NCBI GenBank assembly: GCA_963978905.1
Contig: OZ022261.1
Coordinates: 14,729,475-14,793,474 of the forward strand
DNA from: Trichostrongylus colubriformis
Lineage: Eukaryota > Nematoda > Chromadorea > Rhabditida > Trichostrongylidae
Direction: 5' to 3'
DNA length: 64,000 nucleotides
Shown: positions 45,591 to 56,434 of the stretch, one piece after another
Position numbering within the stretch: the first letter of the stretch is position 1
Layout: each line of letters opens with the position of its first letter
Position numbers and translations under genes: made by a program
The notes under the pieces: model-generated
Told to the model about the DNA's origin: nothing
Seen by the model: only the letters and a program-made list of their open reading frames with translations
The model's database searches: none

Positions 45591-45955
45591 TGGGCTGAAA
45601 ACGGAACACTCCGCTGCACGCCCCGCCCATCGTGGACGGAGCTCAGCTTGGTAGATGTGTGGTCTTTACTTCCTGTCCCATGCCCTACTATATATAAGAC
45701 ATTCGTCTGTCTATACGTCCGTGCCTTTGTCCGTCTCTCCGTCTGCCACGAAATTGGGCTATATGAAAAACGATCTGTGGAAATGGGGACCATTGTAATA
45801 TGGGTAGGACGTGGAACAGGAAGTAAAGAGCACACATCTACCAAGTTGAGCTCCGCCCACGGCGGGCGGGGCGTGCACTGGAGTGTTCCGTTTTCGCCCA
45901 AAAATTGTTGACCGGGCTCGAATGTGCCTCAGACGTGGGAGGAGATGGATTTAGG
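45540..45955. repeat. Large inverted repeat abutting the LINE
   Basis: 45540-45692 and 45785-45955 are reverse complements with moderate divergence. Shared blocks include TGGTAGATGTG(T/C), CTTTACTTCCTGT and GGAACACTCC. The centre (45693-45784) contains GTCCGT/GTCTGT-type repeats. A third, single-arm copy lies at 46060-46190 (CGAACAAGAAGTATAGACCACACA). Confidence 0.75.
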
Positions 45956-46059
45956 TCATCCATGAGCATCTGAAGCCTAAAAAAGAATTCTGGGCACAGT
46001 GGGCGGAGCATTCTCGGTAGTGGGCGGAGCCTGGAAAGTACATAAAAACGACCTGCGCA

Positions 46060-46190
46060 TATGGGGACAAGTGTGGTACGGGTGGGGCACCGAACAAGAA
46101 GTATAGACCACACATGGGCCATCTCAGGCTCTACCCACGGTGGCGGGGGAGGGTGGGGGGTGCACTGAGATACTCTGTCCTCAGGAAAAA
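46060..46190. repeat. Single-arm copy of the 45540-45955 repeat
   Basis: Same orientation as the right arm (ATGGGGACAAGTGTGGTACG, then CTCTACCCACGG), about 75-80% similar by eye. Confidence 0.6.
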
Positions 46191-46199
46191 GAGCAATTT

Positions 46200-47190
46200 A
46201 ATCGACCTACTGACGCACATGGTGTTTTGTGCACAGTAGCGTATGCGCAGCCAATTGTTAGCTATAAATTTCATCACTGTGCAACCAAAGAGAATCGTCC
46301 ATAACGAGAATCGTTGAAATGACATTTGAGTCACTCCCTCTTCAGTCTTTACCTAGCTTTTCCCAAGGTATGGGCTAAAAGCTCAACATTATCTTGATCA
46401 CAGCATACTACATTGTCATTTTCACCGATTTAGAGCACCGAGACCCCTGCTTATCCTCTGCTTGGAAATAAGAAATCTATAGAAAGCATTCTTGTTCCTA
46501 GAATATACCACTTTCTTCCCAATTTGGCTATAAAACCTGTTTATTTTGTGTCAAAAATCGCTCGCAGCTTCCTTTGCTCTTCCCAACTATGGGGATTGTT
46601 CGCTTTCAGAGCTCGTCCAATGCATTGCTCTTCTTGCGACAAACGTTACGTAGATGCAGAGGTAGCTGAATATCGGTAGTCTTTTGTCCTCTGAGCGGAA
46701 CAAATAAGTCGATAGAATGGAGGAAGACCCCCAAAAACATCTCATACTTGCCATTAACAGTGGCTATTTAGGGATCCGTGCCAGTCAAAACCATTGAGAT
46801 AAGCATTAATTGCATCGAAATTGGCTTTCGAAGTCTCTCGTTAATATTGTTCCCATGACTTCATGAGTGTTCCGAACCACTTTGAGAGATACCCTTCGAT
46901 TACTATATGCCCAGTGTTTAGCAGCTTTTTACAAGATTGCTGGTTTTTAGATCCAGTTTTAAAGAACTGAAAGGGAGACAGTAAAGGAAAGCAGAAGTGG
47001 GACCGACGTGTGAGCGAACACTCAAAATCAAATAAGATCATCTGTAGTGAAACTCGCTTTGGAAAGCGTGCCTCTAGAGTCTCATCGCGCTTCGCTTCCA
47101 GCTACTGCGCTTCACAAGCCGAGTTGCTGCGAGAGCGGGGCACCGTGCGGCTGACTGGTATAGCCCAGGCCATCTGCACCTCCCTGGGTG
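46200..47190. other. No gene recognised
   Basis: No open frame with a motif, and no repeat noted apart from the flanking fold-backs. Confidence 0.45.
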
Positions 47191-47192
47191 AC

Positions 47193-47403
47193 GGTTGGGA
47201 CACACGAATCTAGGCCGTGACCCTGTGACAGCCTGTGGCCTTTGCCCTGTGACATGAATAATTCAGACAATTTGACGATACAACGGAACAGACTTGCAAG
47301 GAGGACACGATTTACATGCACACATTGTCCGAATTATTTTAGGCTTAGGTCAAAGGCCACAGGCTGTTACAGGGTCACGGCCTAGATTCGTGTGTCCCAA
47401 CCT
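47193..47403. mobile_element. Fold-back element with arms of about 80 bp
   Basis: GGTTGGGACACACGAATCTA at 47193 continues for about 58 bp and is repeated in reverse complement ending at 47403. A further inner pairing (AATAATTCAGACAAT with ATTGTCCGAATTATT) leaves a loop of about 45 bp. No TSD is clear. Confidence 0.85.
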
Positions 47404-47562
47404 ACACCCGCACCTCCTTTCAGCGGCTAGTGATGCAGAGCGGGCGAAAAGGAATGAGTGGAAGAGTTAGAAGTGAAACTTGTTTCTCGCGTTTTTGCCC
47501 TTTCATGTACTGTTGCACTACTTGTACCTCAGCATTCATATTTCATGAATATGGAATATTAT

Positions 47563-48409
47563 TAGGTTGGAACATAATTTCTGTCACACTATGACGAAAA
47601 ATTTCAAATTTATTTTTCCTAATTTGTGTCTAACTTCAGTCAACAAAATATGTACCATTATAATCAACAATATAATGCCAGCGAATAGGGAGATGACAGA
47701 TGCCTTGCTTATAGAAGTCTGGGGATTTCTGGTCGAAGAAAGTCTGGAGGTCGGTTTTGAGATCATCGTCATCTTTGAGCTGCTGTCCGTCGAGGAAGTG
47801 GATCAGAGATGAGAATAGGTGGTAATCAGTTGGGGCCATGTTCGAAGATTATGGTGGGTGGGGGAGCTTCGTCCAACCAAGGTCATGGAACTTTTGACAC
47901 GCCAACTTTGCCACATGTGGGCGAGCGTGGTCGTGGAGGAAGAAGACTCGGTCCATTTTTCCGGTAAGTTTTGCGGCTACGGTGTCCAATTGCCTGCGGT
48001 AGAGATCAGCAGTGACTGTCGTGTTGGATGGTAACAGTTTCCTTTTATTTTGAAAATTTTCAAATTTTTTTTTTCTCTGTGCAATTTTTTAAAAAAATTT
48101 TCTGTTTCAATTTGAGTCGATCGAGCCATCTGGTTGTCGCCATATGAGAGACAGCACCTGGGCCCATCGACTGGTTGGTTCCGTTGGTGGCCTCGCGTGC
48201 TGAGGAACCAGGGCGGTGCTGGTGAATTTCGTACCTTTCGCGAAATTGTCGTAGATTCACGGCTAGTTGAAGCCATAGAAAATATGAATGGGTTAATCAG
48301 TAGTCCTTTTCACTCGCTTTACATATCCCCCACTACCAACTATTCCAGGAGCTTCCACAGTTTTCCACAAGAAAAACAAAAAGTGTGACAGAAATTATGT
48401 TCCAACCTA
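47563..48409 (-). mobile_element. Internally deleted mariner (third lineage)
   Basis: TIRs TAGGTTGGAACATAATTTCT at 47563 and in reverse complement ending at 48409 enclose 847 bp, about 450 bp shorter than a full mariner. The C-terminal half of a transposase is present on the minus strand. Confidence 0.92.
47636..48020 (-). pseudogene. mariner transposase C-terminal half
   Basis: In two frames the minus strand reads VFFLHDHARPHVAKL (second catalytic Asp), HDLGWTKLPHPP, then MAPTDYHLFSSLIHFLDG (third Asp) and QGICHLPIRWHYIVDYNGTY. Spacing between the two Asp is 34 residues. The first Asp and most of the N-terminus are lost. A frameshift lies between the two parts near 47845. Confidence 0.88.
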
Positions 48410-48520
48410 ATATATTCATAATACTTATACTTCATGATTGGCCGTTACGCATTCCAGTGTCATTAAAGACAGCATTGATGTGGTTACTGAGAAATCCCTG
48501 AAAGAAGATACTTACATAGA

Positions 48521-48598
48521 GGGTGTATGTCGCTAGGACAGAACCGTCGCGTGGCCGTGTTCGGCACGCGACGTTTCTGTCCTAGCGATATACACCCC
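48521..48598. mobile_element. Palindromic mini-element 3 (78 bp) with 9-bp target duplication
   Basis: A perfect-looking hairpin with termini GGGTGTATGTCGCTAGGACA and its complement at the right. It is flanked by TTACATAGA on both sides (48512-48520 and 48599-48607). This shows transposition with a 9-bp staggered cut. It is closely related to 24791-24873. Confidence 0.9.
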
Positions 48599-48609
48599 TT
48601 ACATAGAGA

Positions 48610-49060
48610 CTATGAGCCTAAGGAGGCTATCTGTGGCGAAACTCCGGTGAAAAAGTGCGCCTCCGAGCTGTAGAAACGGAGCAATGGATGAGAGCTGTCG
48701 CCTCTGAATGATAGACCCCGCCTCCAAGAGACGTGATACCTGGCTGGCTACGATGAGAGCGGCCAAGGATGCGGTGATATCGAAGGTATTGCAGCGCGCC
48801 TTCGCAGTTTTAGCCTGAATCTCACTCCAGGAAAAAAAAGGCTTGCATATTTCCAAACACTCCTGGAAATTTCGTTTGGAGTATCCGCCTCATGAAAAGG
48901 TCGTCCGCGTGAAGGATCAACGAGGGAAGGGGGTCCTATTTCCCGGGTTTTTGGCCATTTCCATCCGCTTTTTCTGCTGTCCTGTTACTAGGCAACTCGA
49001 CTTTCAGATTCACTACTTCTTTTACTTGTCCGAATTTCCCCTAATGCTACCTTTAAGGCT
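48610..49060 (+). repeat. Dispersed repeat, copy 2 (see 9371-9840)
   Basis: Same orientation and order as copy 1. The right end reads TTCACTACTTCTTTTACTTG and GAATTTCCCCTAA. The left end is less well conserved. Confidence 0.7.
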
Positions 49061-49061
49061 A

Positions 49062-51050
49062 GTGGAGTTCATATGTAACACTGGATTGCGAGCCAATACT
49101 GCTCCCTTTCCTAGAATCATCAATGATGTTTCATCTCTTATGTCATCGTACTGAAGATCACAGACTTCCAAAATTTAATCTGCCATTGGAGATAATTTAT
49201 ACTCCGTCACAGTGAATGCAAAATATCAATCGGAAAATGTATAATATTATTTCTTCAATCGGCACGTATCGAACACACTTTTTTTCGATATATTAGCAAC
49301 AACTTTTGTTGATTTTCTTACAGTTCCTTCAGTAAAAACATTCCCTTTATCAGCAAAAATATATAAATATAAATATATAATTTAAACCTCGGAGTCTAAT
49401 AACTGCTTATTCACAACGAATATGGGGATTTGCATCATTGACAGCATGAAGTCATTATAAACACATGCATTCTCCCAAATTGCTGGTTTTTGGATCTCGC
49501 CTGAGAGAAGTTGGCGGACTTGAAGCCGAGGGCTCGGTTGGTTGGTTGAACTCACCTACAGGCAACAATGTGGCAGCACCGCCTCTCGCCACTACGCTAT
49601 ATTCCCATCTGTACGGTAACCACATCTCATTAAGTTGAACGATGGATTAACCTCTTTGCAACTATGAGCTTTGTAATATACTGATAATATTTTGAAATTT
49701 TCGAGATGAGCAGTAGCGAGCCCCGCTCAAGATTCCAACCCCTTCTCCTTTCATCTAGCTGCGACAATATGCACAACACCAGGTCCGATGACCTTTTCGT
49801 TGTCATCGTTATGCCATCCCAATCATATCACCAAACCATACTACACAAGACAGAGGTATACACTTTGGTCTCTAAGAAATCGTGTACGGAAAAAGGAGCT
49901 TTTCTGCTACCCATATATTTATGTTGTATTTGCTCAATAAGGGACGCGTGCAACGTTTCACGCGGGAGCAGGAAATCGCGTAAGGTACAGCTCCTCAAAG
50001 TAGTGGCCGATGGGGCGGGAGTAGGTAACCGCCCTGTCGTCCGCCGCGGTAGGAGACGAAGAGTGGGACTGTTAACGTAACTTTCTGTTCCCATTATCCC
50101 ACTATGCAATTCCGACCGCGGCGGGCGATGAGGCGGGCATTTACTCCAACCCCCCCCCTTCCCTTCACTCCGGCTACCATTTTGAGGAGCTCTATCTCAG
50201 CCGGATTCTCACTTTTCGCGTGAAACTTTGCATGGGCCCTTCAGGTAAGTGCAACATAAATGTATGGGTAACAGAGAACCTCATTTTTCAGTTAAAGATT
50301 TTTTCAGACTGCAGGATCTGCATAGATGGCCAGAAGGGGTCTCGACAGTATCAAGTTGAGAAATGTCCTTAGAGTCTATTTTGCAGGGGGTTGCATTTGT
50401 CAAGCCCTTGTGTAACTAGGAGTAGTTGGAGAGGAGGTTGTGATGAGTTCGACAGAGAACGATCAGATGTGGTATGAATCTCACTGTCTCATCCACCTAT
50501 CTGATCGTCCGCTGCCCTCCCACGTGGGGTGCATTTTGCTTTTCAAAGATGAGGACGTCCTACTGAAGCAGATCGTTTTTCCGACACGATGCTTTACCCT
50601 GTGCAACCCCCACACCGATATTTCGACATGCAAATCAAGTTCGGTCAAATGAGTTACTTCTCCTGCTTTCGCATTAGGTAGTTCAGAAACTTCTTGCGGT
50701 TTCGGAATTTCTATTTTATGGATAGTTTTTTGGTTCATTCCCAGGACCGCCTAGAGAATATTGAAGCCCGCTTTTCGCTCTATTCAAACATAGCAACGCT
50801 TATGCCCAAAAATGGATTTAGATTTTCCCAAAGTCTCTAGAACAAAAGGAACAAACGACAGTTCCAGATCATGTCTCCTACACCTTGTTTTCCTGCTCTC
50901 AACCCACCCATCTCTCAATGTATCGTGACATATGGTAAGGATCGGATTCCGCAGGCCGATCGACGATGATCTGCACAACGGTTGGACAGTGATCAAGCTC
51001 GTAGAGATCAGCTTCGTGAACATGGCGACGGTTCGGTCGTCTATGGCTGC
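49062..51050. other. No gene supported
   Basis: Contains AT-rich repeats near 49360-49385 (AAATATATAAATATAAATAT) and a C tract at 50150. The 124-codon frame at 49706-50080 has no motif. Confidence 0.4.
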
Positions 51051-51440
51051 TCTAATTCACAACAGCTTCACGAGTCTCTGCGAAATTAGAACGGTTGCAA
51101 CGTACTGTGAGAATTTCGCGAGATGTATCACAGTCTACAGGTCATGGCCTCAGTATTGGTTGATAGGGAGGAATCCATCTTCCTTCGTGATAACGCATGA
51201 CCCCATGTTGCACAAAAATTGAATGAGCTCAGCTACAAAACTTTGAGGGATCCATCACACTCAGCTGACCTGGCCCCTCCGATTACCATTTCTTTAAACT
51301 TCTGAACAGCTTTAAACGAAAGAGACGCTTTAACACCTAACACAATTATGAAGCGACCTCCAGTGGGTTCATCGCCTCTACATCTCCTCAGGACTGAACA
51401 ACCAGAATGTGCAAACTCGTATGTTGATGGAAAAATCTGC
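51050..51440 (+). pseudogene. Degraded mariner transposase fragment
   Basis: In one frame near 51160-51300 the sequence reads VDREESIFLRDNA, stop, PHVAQKLNELSYKTLRDPSH and SADLAP. This is the DNARPHVA...SPDLAP region with a TGA in place of the Arg of DNARPH. A second frame near 51280 continues DYHFFKLLNSFKRKR. No TIRs were found nearby. It is old. Confidence 0.7.
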
Positions 51441-52598
51441 TGATTTTCATGGTCCCCATCTTGTTATAAAATCTTGTATGAGCCGAGATATGCGCATTTG
51501 AAATTAGAGATAGAAAATCGCAAGGAATCCTGGAGTCATGCTGTTATGGTGCCTTGTAGAAATGCAATTCGCACGATCCTGCGATCTCACGTGTCGTCGA
51601 GCGCACTTGAGCGTGAGCGTGCTATTTCCCACAATGACGCTTAGCCCGCGAGCTCAAAGTGTCGAAACTGTGCTATTTTGTAGGAGTGTTCTGAGGTGTA
51701 CGAAGCAACAAGAATTAATTGCAATGAGTGTTGAGCATCACGCGACGAATTCGTCCGAACAGTGTGTGAAGCACCAGAAGCGGAGCTGGGAGCATGTGTG
51801 CTGAGAAACATCTCTGAAGCCAAATTATGGTTTTTCGGTTCAATGAGATCGTTGCTGGGAATGCGCTGGGGACAGGGTCAAGCCTCCGTTGAGGAATCCT
51901 CAACGGGGGGTGGGTCGTTTTTGGTCCGCTAGGAAGGGGGGGGGGTCGTAATCGTTGAGGTAGGCATGATCAACAGAATTTCTCAGGCTGAGGGTCTAAA
52001 GTGTAAGGGAAAAAAATGATAAAACTGACTAATTAGGTTCGAACCCGAAACTAGTGTAACTTAATCATCATGGAAGCCTCATGCATGACGCGATCCGCTA
52101 CGAAACTGGTCAATGCCAATAGCCCTTTTTTTGGTCCGCTCTCACTGCTCTCACACCGAAATCACGTATAGAGACACCTCTAAAATTCTCCAATTAACCG
52201 TGGAAAGCGATATCTGTTGTAAGCATTCGCTGAAAAACAGGTGGCCAGACATGAACCTGACTCTATGAACGGGTACAACCGTGGATAGACACTCCAGAAA
52301 CAATGAGATGAAAACAAAAAAAATTAGCTGATATGGACTTCTTCCATATCTTACTACGATCGCAAGTACGTAATCTAGTGTTAGCGGCCACTGTGCAGAT
52401 CGGAAAAACGTTTGTGTTCATTGAGAATGTGGATGAAATCCTCATGCATGGCGCATCCCACAGAGAAGCTGACCGACGCTTCTCGCCTTCCCACTAGGCC
52501 TTCGAGATCGAATGATGCGTACTAGAGAAATTCCAGTAAGTATGAATCAATTTTTCGCAATAATCTTGGGAAGATCTCGCAAATTCGAGAAAAAATGT
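51441..52598. other. No gene recognised
   Basis: Short open frames only. GGTTCGAACCC at 52037 is a B-box-like palindrome, but no tRNA folds around it. A G tract lies at 51937-51947. Confidence 0.4.
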
Positions 52599-52970
52599 TT
52601 TCCTCAACTGGCTTTCCTGAATTTTTCTTACTTCTTTGAAGATTTGGCATAGCTCAGGTAGTCATTCAAAAGCGACAACCTAGCAGACCTCACCTCAACA
52701 AAACGCACTCTTATGGTTAAGTTTGAAGGAAGTTATGGCCATATGAATGAAACATTTTGAAATTTTCCTCATCTAGTCCTCATCTGGCTTCCCTGAAATA
52801 ACTTCCTTCGTTTCGAAGGTATGGCATAGCTTATGTAGTCATTCGAAAGCGACGACCTAGCAGACCTCGCCTCACCAAAACGCACTCATATGGTTGAGTT
52901 TGAAGGAGGTTACGGCCACTTGAAGTAAAGCACTTCAAAATTTTTCATCTAATCCTCATCTGGAATCCCA
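52599..52970. repeat. Tandem duplication, period 177 bp, two copies plus a partial third
   Basis: Blocks TTGGCATAGCTCAGGTAGTC (52645) and its equivalent at 52822 are 177 bp apart, as are AGCGACAACCTAGCAGACCT and AGCGACGACCTAGCAGACCT. A third start (CATCTAATCCTCATCTGG) is at 52947. Copies differ at roughly 10-15% by eye. Confidence 0.85.
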
Positions 52971-54719
52971 TATCGAGAACTTAGCAACCATTAGGGAAAG
53001 CAAACGGCCAATAGATAGGTTTGAGGGAGTTATTAGGAAAACATACAGCTGTATGAAAGATGGGCTCTAGGTAAAGTTTGAAGTATTTTAAGAATGTCGG
53101 ATTTCAGTATGGGGAAGATACCGCGCTCCATCGTGATCGCCGCGTCGCAGCCGCAGTATCGACCTGCGATCAGATGGGGAGCGTATTACATGGCTCCAAT
53201 TTAGCTTTTCTTTTAATTTTTGACTTCCCTACTCTTATTTTTTCATCTTTTATCCTTGCCGCGTAATTTGCATGGCTCTTAGACCTTCTTCTTTGTCATC
53301 AGAGCACGAGCACATTACCAATGGTCGGCGTTGCTTTCGTTTCATAATATAAGTATTGGAGTTGCTGGGTTCCTAGACGATTTCGTTTTGGAATAATAGT
53401 ACTGAGTTTGTTGGGTCCTTATTTCTCTCTTTTGTCAGGGGTTAGGTTTGGACTCTGTGTTTTTTTTACCATAGGCTCACAACTTCCCAGATTGATCGCA
53501 GTGGCTTGGTAGAAACCACAGAAGAAGCGGAACCTGGAGAAAGGGTGGGGGTCGTATTGAGCCCCCTTTTTTGGAGGGGGTAGGGTTTTTTTCAAAATTT
53601 TCCTCAGCTGGACGCTTGACCCTGGCTGGGGAGCGTGGGGTGTGTTGCAAGTGATCCGGTGATTAGTGTGGGATCAGGTCACCCATGAGTGGGTTTGCTT
53701 CACGAGACGATAGTTGTACTACTAGTTTCAAGATCTTGGTTACGTAGCTGGTCTAATTATGTCAAAAATAAGGGTCGAAAAATAAATGCAGATATTTGTG
53801 AAGTTAGGTATGAGGTAAAATTGAATATTTGTTTCTTCAATGATTATGTCAGGGCATCTTCCATTGAATACAATTTCTAACTGAAAACAGATACGATCAC
53901 TGACGAAGGTGGAAGCTAATCACTGTAACAGTCCATAATACAAAGTTTTAGTTTTACAAGAATCTTAATTTCGTCGTTTCAATAGTGAATTTCCCTGCTC
54001 ACTATACTGGTGACCTGACCTCCTGAAACACTGGTCAGAACGCTTGCACGCCACCCGGGAGCGTGTTGCCGCGCCCCTTTGCGGCCGATAGGCGTAGCAA
54101 GAACGTCCTCGAACCTCCTCTTGCTACTGGCTATCCAACACGACCTTTCACTGCCGAACGCGGAATGTGGATTTGGTCAACGTTCCTCGGCTGTGGGTTA
54201 TTCCAAAAAGGATCGAAACGATACAACGCTGAATGGATAAGTCGAACGATCAAAGGAGACGTTTCGTAAGGAAATCTTCCTCAAAAACAAACGCAACATG
54301 TAGCTAGATTTCTAGGAAACGGTGTGCGGGTACGAAAATCGGAGACCTGATCACTCCGGTGATGACTAACATCTCAGAAGAGCACGTTTGAAAGGGGAGG
54401 CGTATGCCGTTCGGCATCGCCTGCTCTTCGCGTACCATATTTGCAACCGTGTATCCGATGAGCTTTTTCAGTTCTACAACATGGTGCTATTTAGTTTTGA
54501 ACATTTAGTTGTTAGAAGTCTCAGTAGTCTCAATGATTAGAAATGGAGTACTTCGTAGTCACAAATTTACACTTTTGGCACATCAAGATACGGAAAAGCG
54601 AACCTTCTCGCCAGATCGAATCGTATGAGAGGAACAACGCATCGTTAGTCGATTTACTGTTATAATTGAGGGGATTCGGTCCAATAAATTTTTTAGTAAG
54701 ATCTGAATTTTCAACGAAA
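52971..54719. other. No gene supported
   Basis: Open frames are short. GGGGG-rich patches occur near 53540-53585. No repeat partner found except general similarity of 54457-54500 to the hairpin unit of the giant palindrome. Confidence 0.4.
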
Positions 54720-55150
54720 AAGGACTGATGCCGAAGGTCAAAGTTTTTGCTGCTTTTTGCCCAGTCCTGAGTCTCAGAAGTGCTACACTATAAAAGAATT
54801 CAAAATACCAATGGTATCAGAGCAAGAAAAGCTACATCGAACGCATTTATGGATACTCCTTTCGGTCTCTACGGTAGGCGATGGAGGGAAGATACCGAAA
54901 GTGCACTATTTTACTGTGTACTCCATTTCTAACAGTACCATTTGTAGAGCTGAAAAATTCAATTAAAAAGTAGGGCGTTTATATTTTCTAATCTCGACGG
55001 TGAGCGAAGAGGAGGAGATGCCGAGATCGTGAATTTTTGCTACAAATTACTTTAATTTTGCAACCAAGCTAGTCATATGCCTACGGTTCCACAAACACTG
55101 TACTTTTTGGGCTTTTTTTTGATTTGTCAATTTTCAAAGATGAAGATGAT
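54720..55150. repeat. Diverged array of the giant-palindrome repeat unit
   Basis: TCTCTACGGTAGGCGATGGA, CGAAAGTGCACTATTTTACTG and TTGTAGAGCTGAAAAA occur in the same order as in the right arm of 56435-57817. They occur again, weaker, at 54990-55050 (TCTCGACGGTGAGCGAAGAG). This suggests at least two units of about 165 bp. Confidence 0.65.
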
Positions 55151-55954
55151 TAAGGTTTCATCTTCTAATTCTAGACTCGGATGAGCCTACGCCGATGAAC
55201 TTTCCTCTCAAAAATGGGAGCAACTCTCTTCTGGAAAATCTAATTATGACTTAAAGAGCAATAAGAAGATATGCAAGGCGCTAGTGTGAATGGTGCTGAT
55301 AGGAAAGAAGTGAATATAAGAGGGTAAGAGTTGCGGAGGGCAGAAGTGCGCAAATCCGTTTTGAGGACGCCGCCCTCGTGCAAGGTTTCGAGACACTTCA
55401 GCGACTTCATTAAATGTTGTGTGAAAGAAGAAAGGGATGGGGAAGGGGCAGAGAGACGCGATAAAAGAGAAGTTGAAGCGGAAAATTCGTCGGTTGGTAC
55501 CCCAGATGATGAAGGATAAAAGGGCATCCACCATAACGCACTGCTACTGCTACTTAGAACTATAGACATCCCAGCATGTATTCAACCTAAGAATTTATCC
55601 GATGATGAACTCTTAGTTCTATTTTTCCCAAGCGCATCTGGTGTCTTCGTTGTCCAACAGCTGTTCAACACAGAAGCACTACTAAAAGCCTACCCAGCCT
55701 CGACAGAATCTGATCTGGTTCGATCTTAGTGGTGACAATGCTTTAATTATTGAGCCACCTTTGCTCCGAATCAGCTATTCATTCCATCAATCCTTTTTTC
55801 GGCTTCACTAAGACCTTTCTCGAGTGTAGAAGCAGTGTTTGGCCTACTCATTTGTGTTGCATTAGTCTGTCTGCACTTGCCACACCTATAACGCATTCGT
55901 TGACACCGTTGAAGGTATTTTCAGACAAATGCAGGATAATGGCGAAACATGAAT
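55151..55954. other. No gene supported
   Basis: The minus-strand frames at 55569-55240 overlap each other and lack motifs. Confidence 0.4.
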
Positions 55955-56180
55955 GTCGAAGTGCTTAGTACGTAGCAGCAGAGAAAAAACGGAATGAAAT
56001 GTTCAAAAACCAGCGGATTAGTCCACCTTTCTTACTACTCTCTCTTCACCTCCTCTGCATTACTAGCCGTTAAGGGGCGATGCAGACGACGAGGGGCTCA
56101 GCTACTCAGCGATGAGCGTTGCCTCGCGCCCACAGAATTTTGCCATGCAGCCACGAAGTCAAACGAGGTCGCGATGCAAA
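55955..56180 (+). repeat. Dispersed repeat family A, copy 3 (diverged)
   Basis: GTGCTTAGTACG... AACGGAATGAAATGTTCAAAAACC matches the start of copy 1, and GAATTTTGCCA plus a C-rich block match the middle. The right end is weak. Confidence 0.5.
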
Positions 56181-56434
56181 CCCTGCGCGGTGTTTTTTCA
56201 GCACAAGTTTCAATACAGATTATCTCTTATAAACGCGAATTTCATCTAAGAGAACACGTTTTCTCAACCTTCTTCACCGCTAACGGTGACTTTAACATCG
56301 ACCGGACCCATCTATTCTTGCATTATCTTATTTCGCTGAATACATAATGGAGATTAAATGCGTGGCGTATTTGGGGGAGGGACATGGAGTACTTTTTGGA
56401 TAAACTAGTCACTTTTAGGCTGGCGAAGGCATGA

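Noticed and set aside
45344..45901. 185-codon minus-strand open frame taken as one protein
   Set aside because: The first half is inverted-repeat sequence; only the second half is LINE polymerase.
52026..52060. B-box-like GGTTCGAACCC suggesting a tRNA gene
   Set aside because: No matching A-box at the right distance and no acceptor or anticodon stem; the motif is palindromic by chance.
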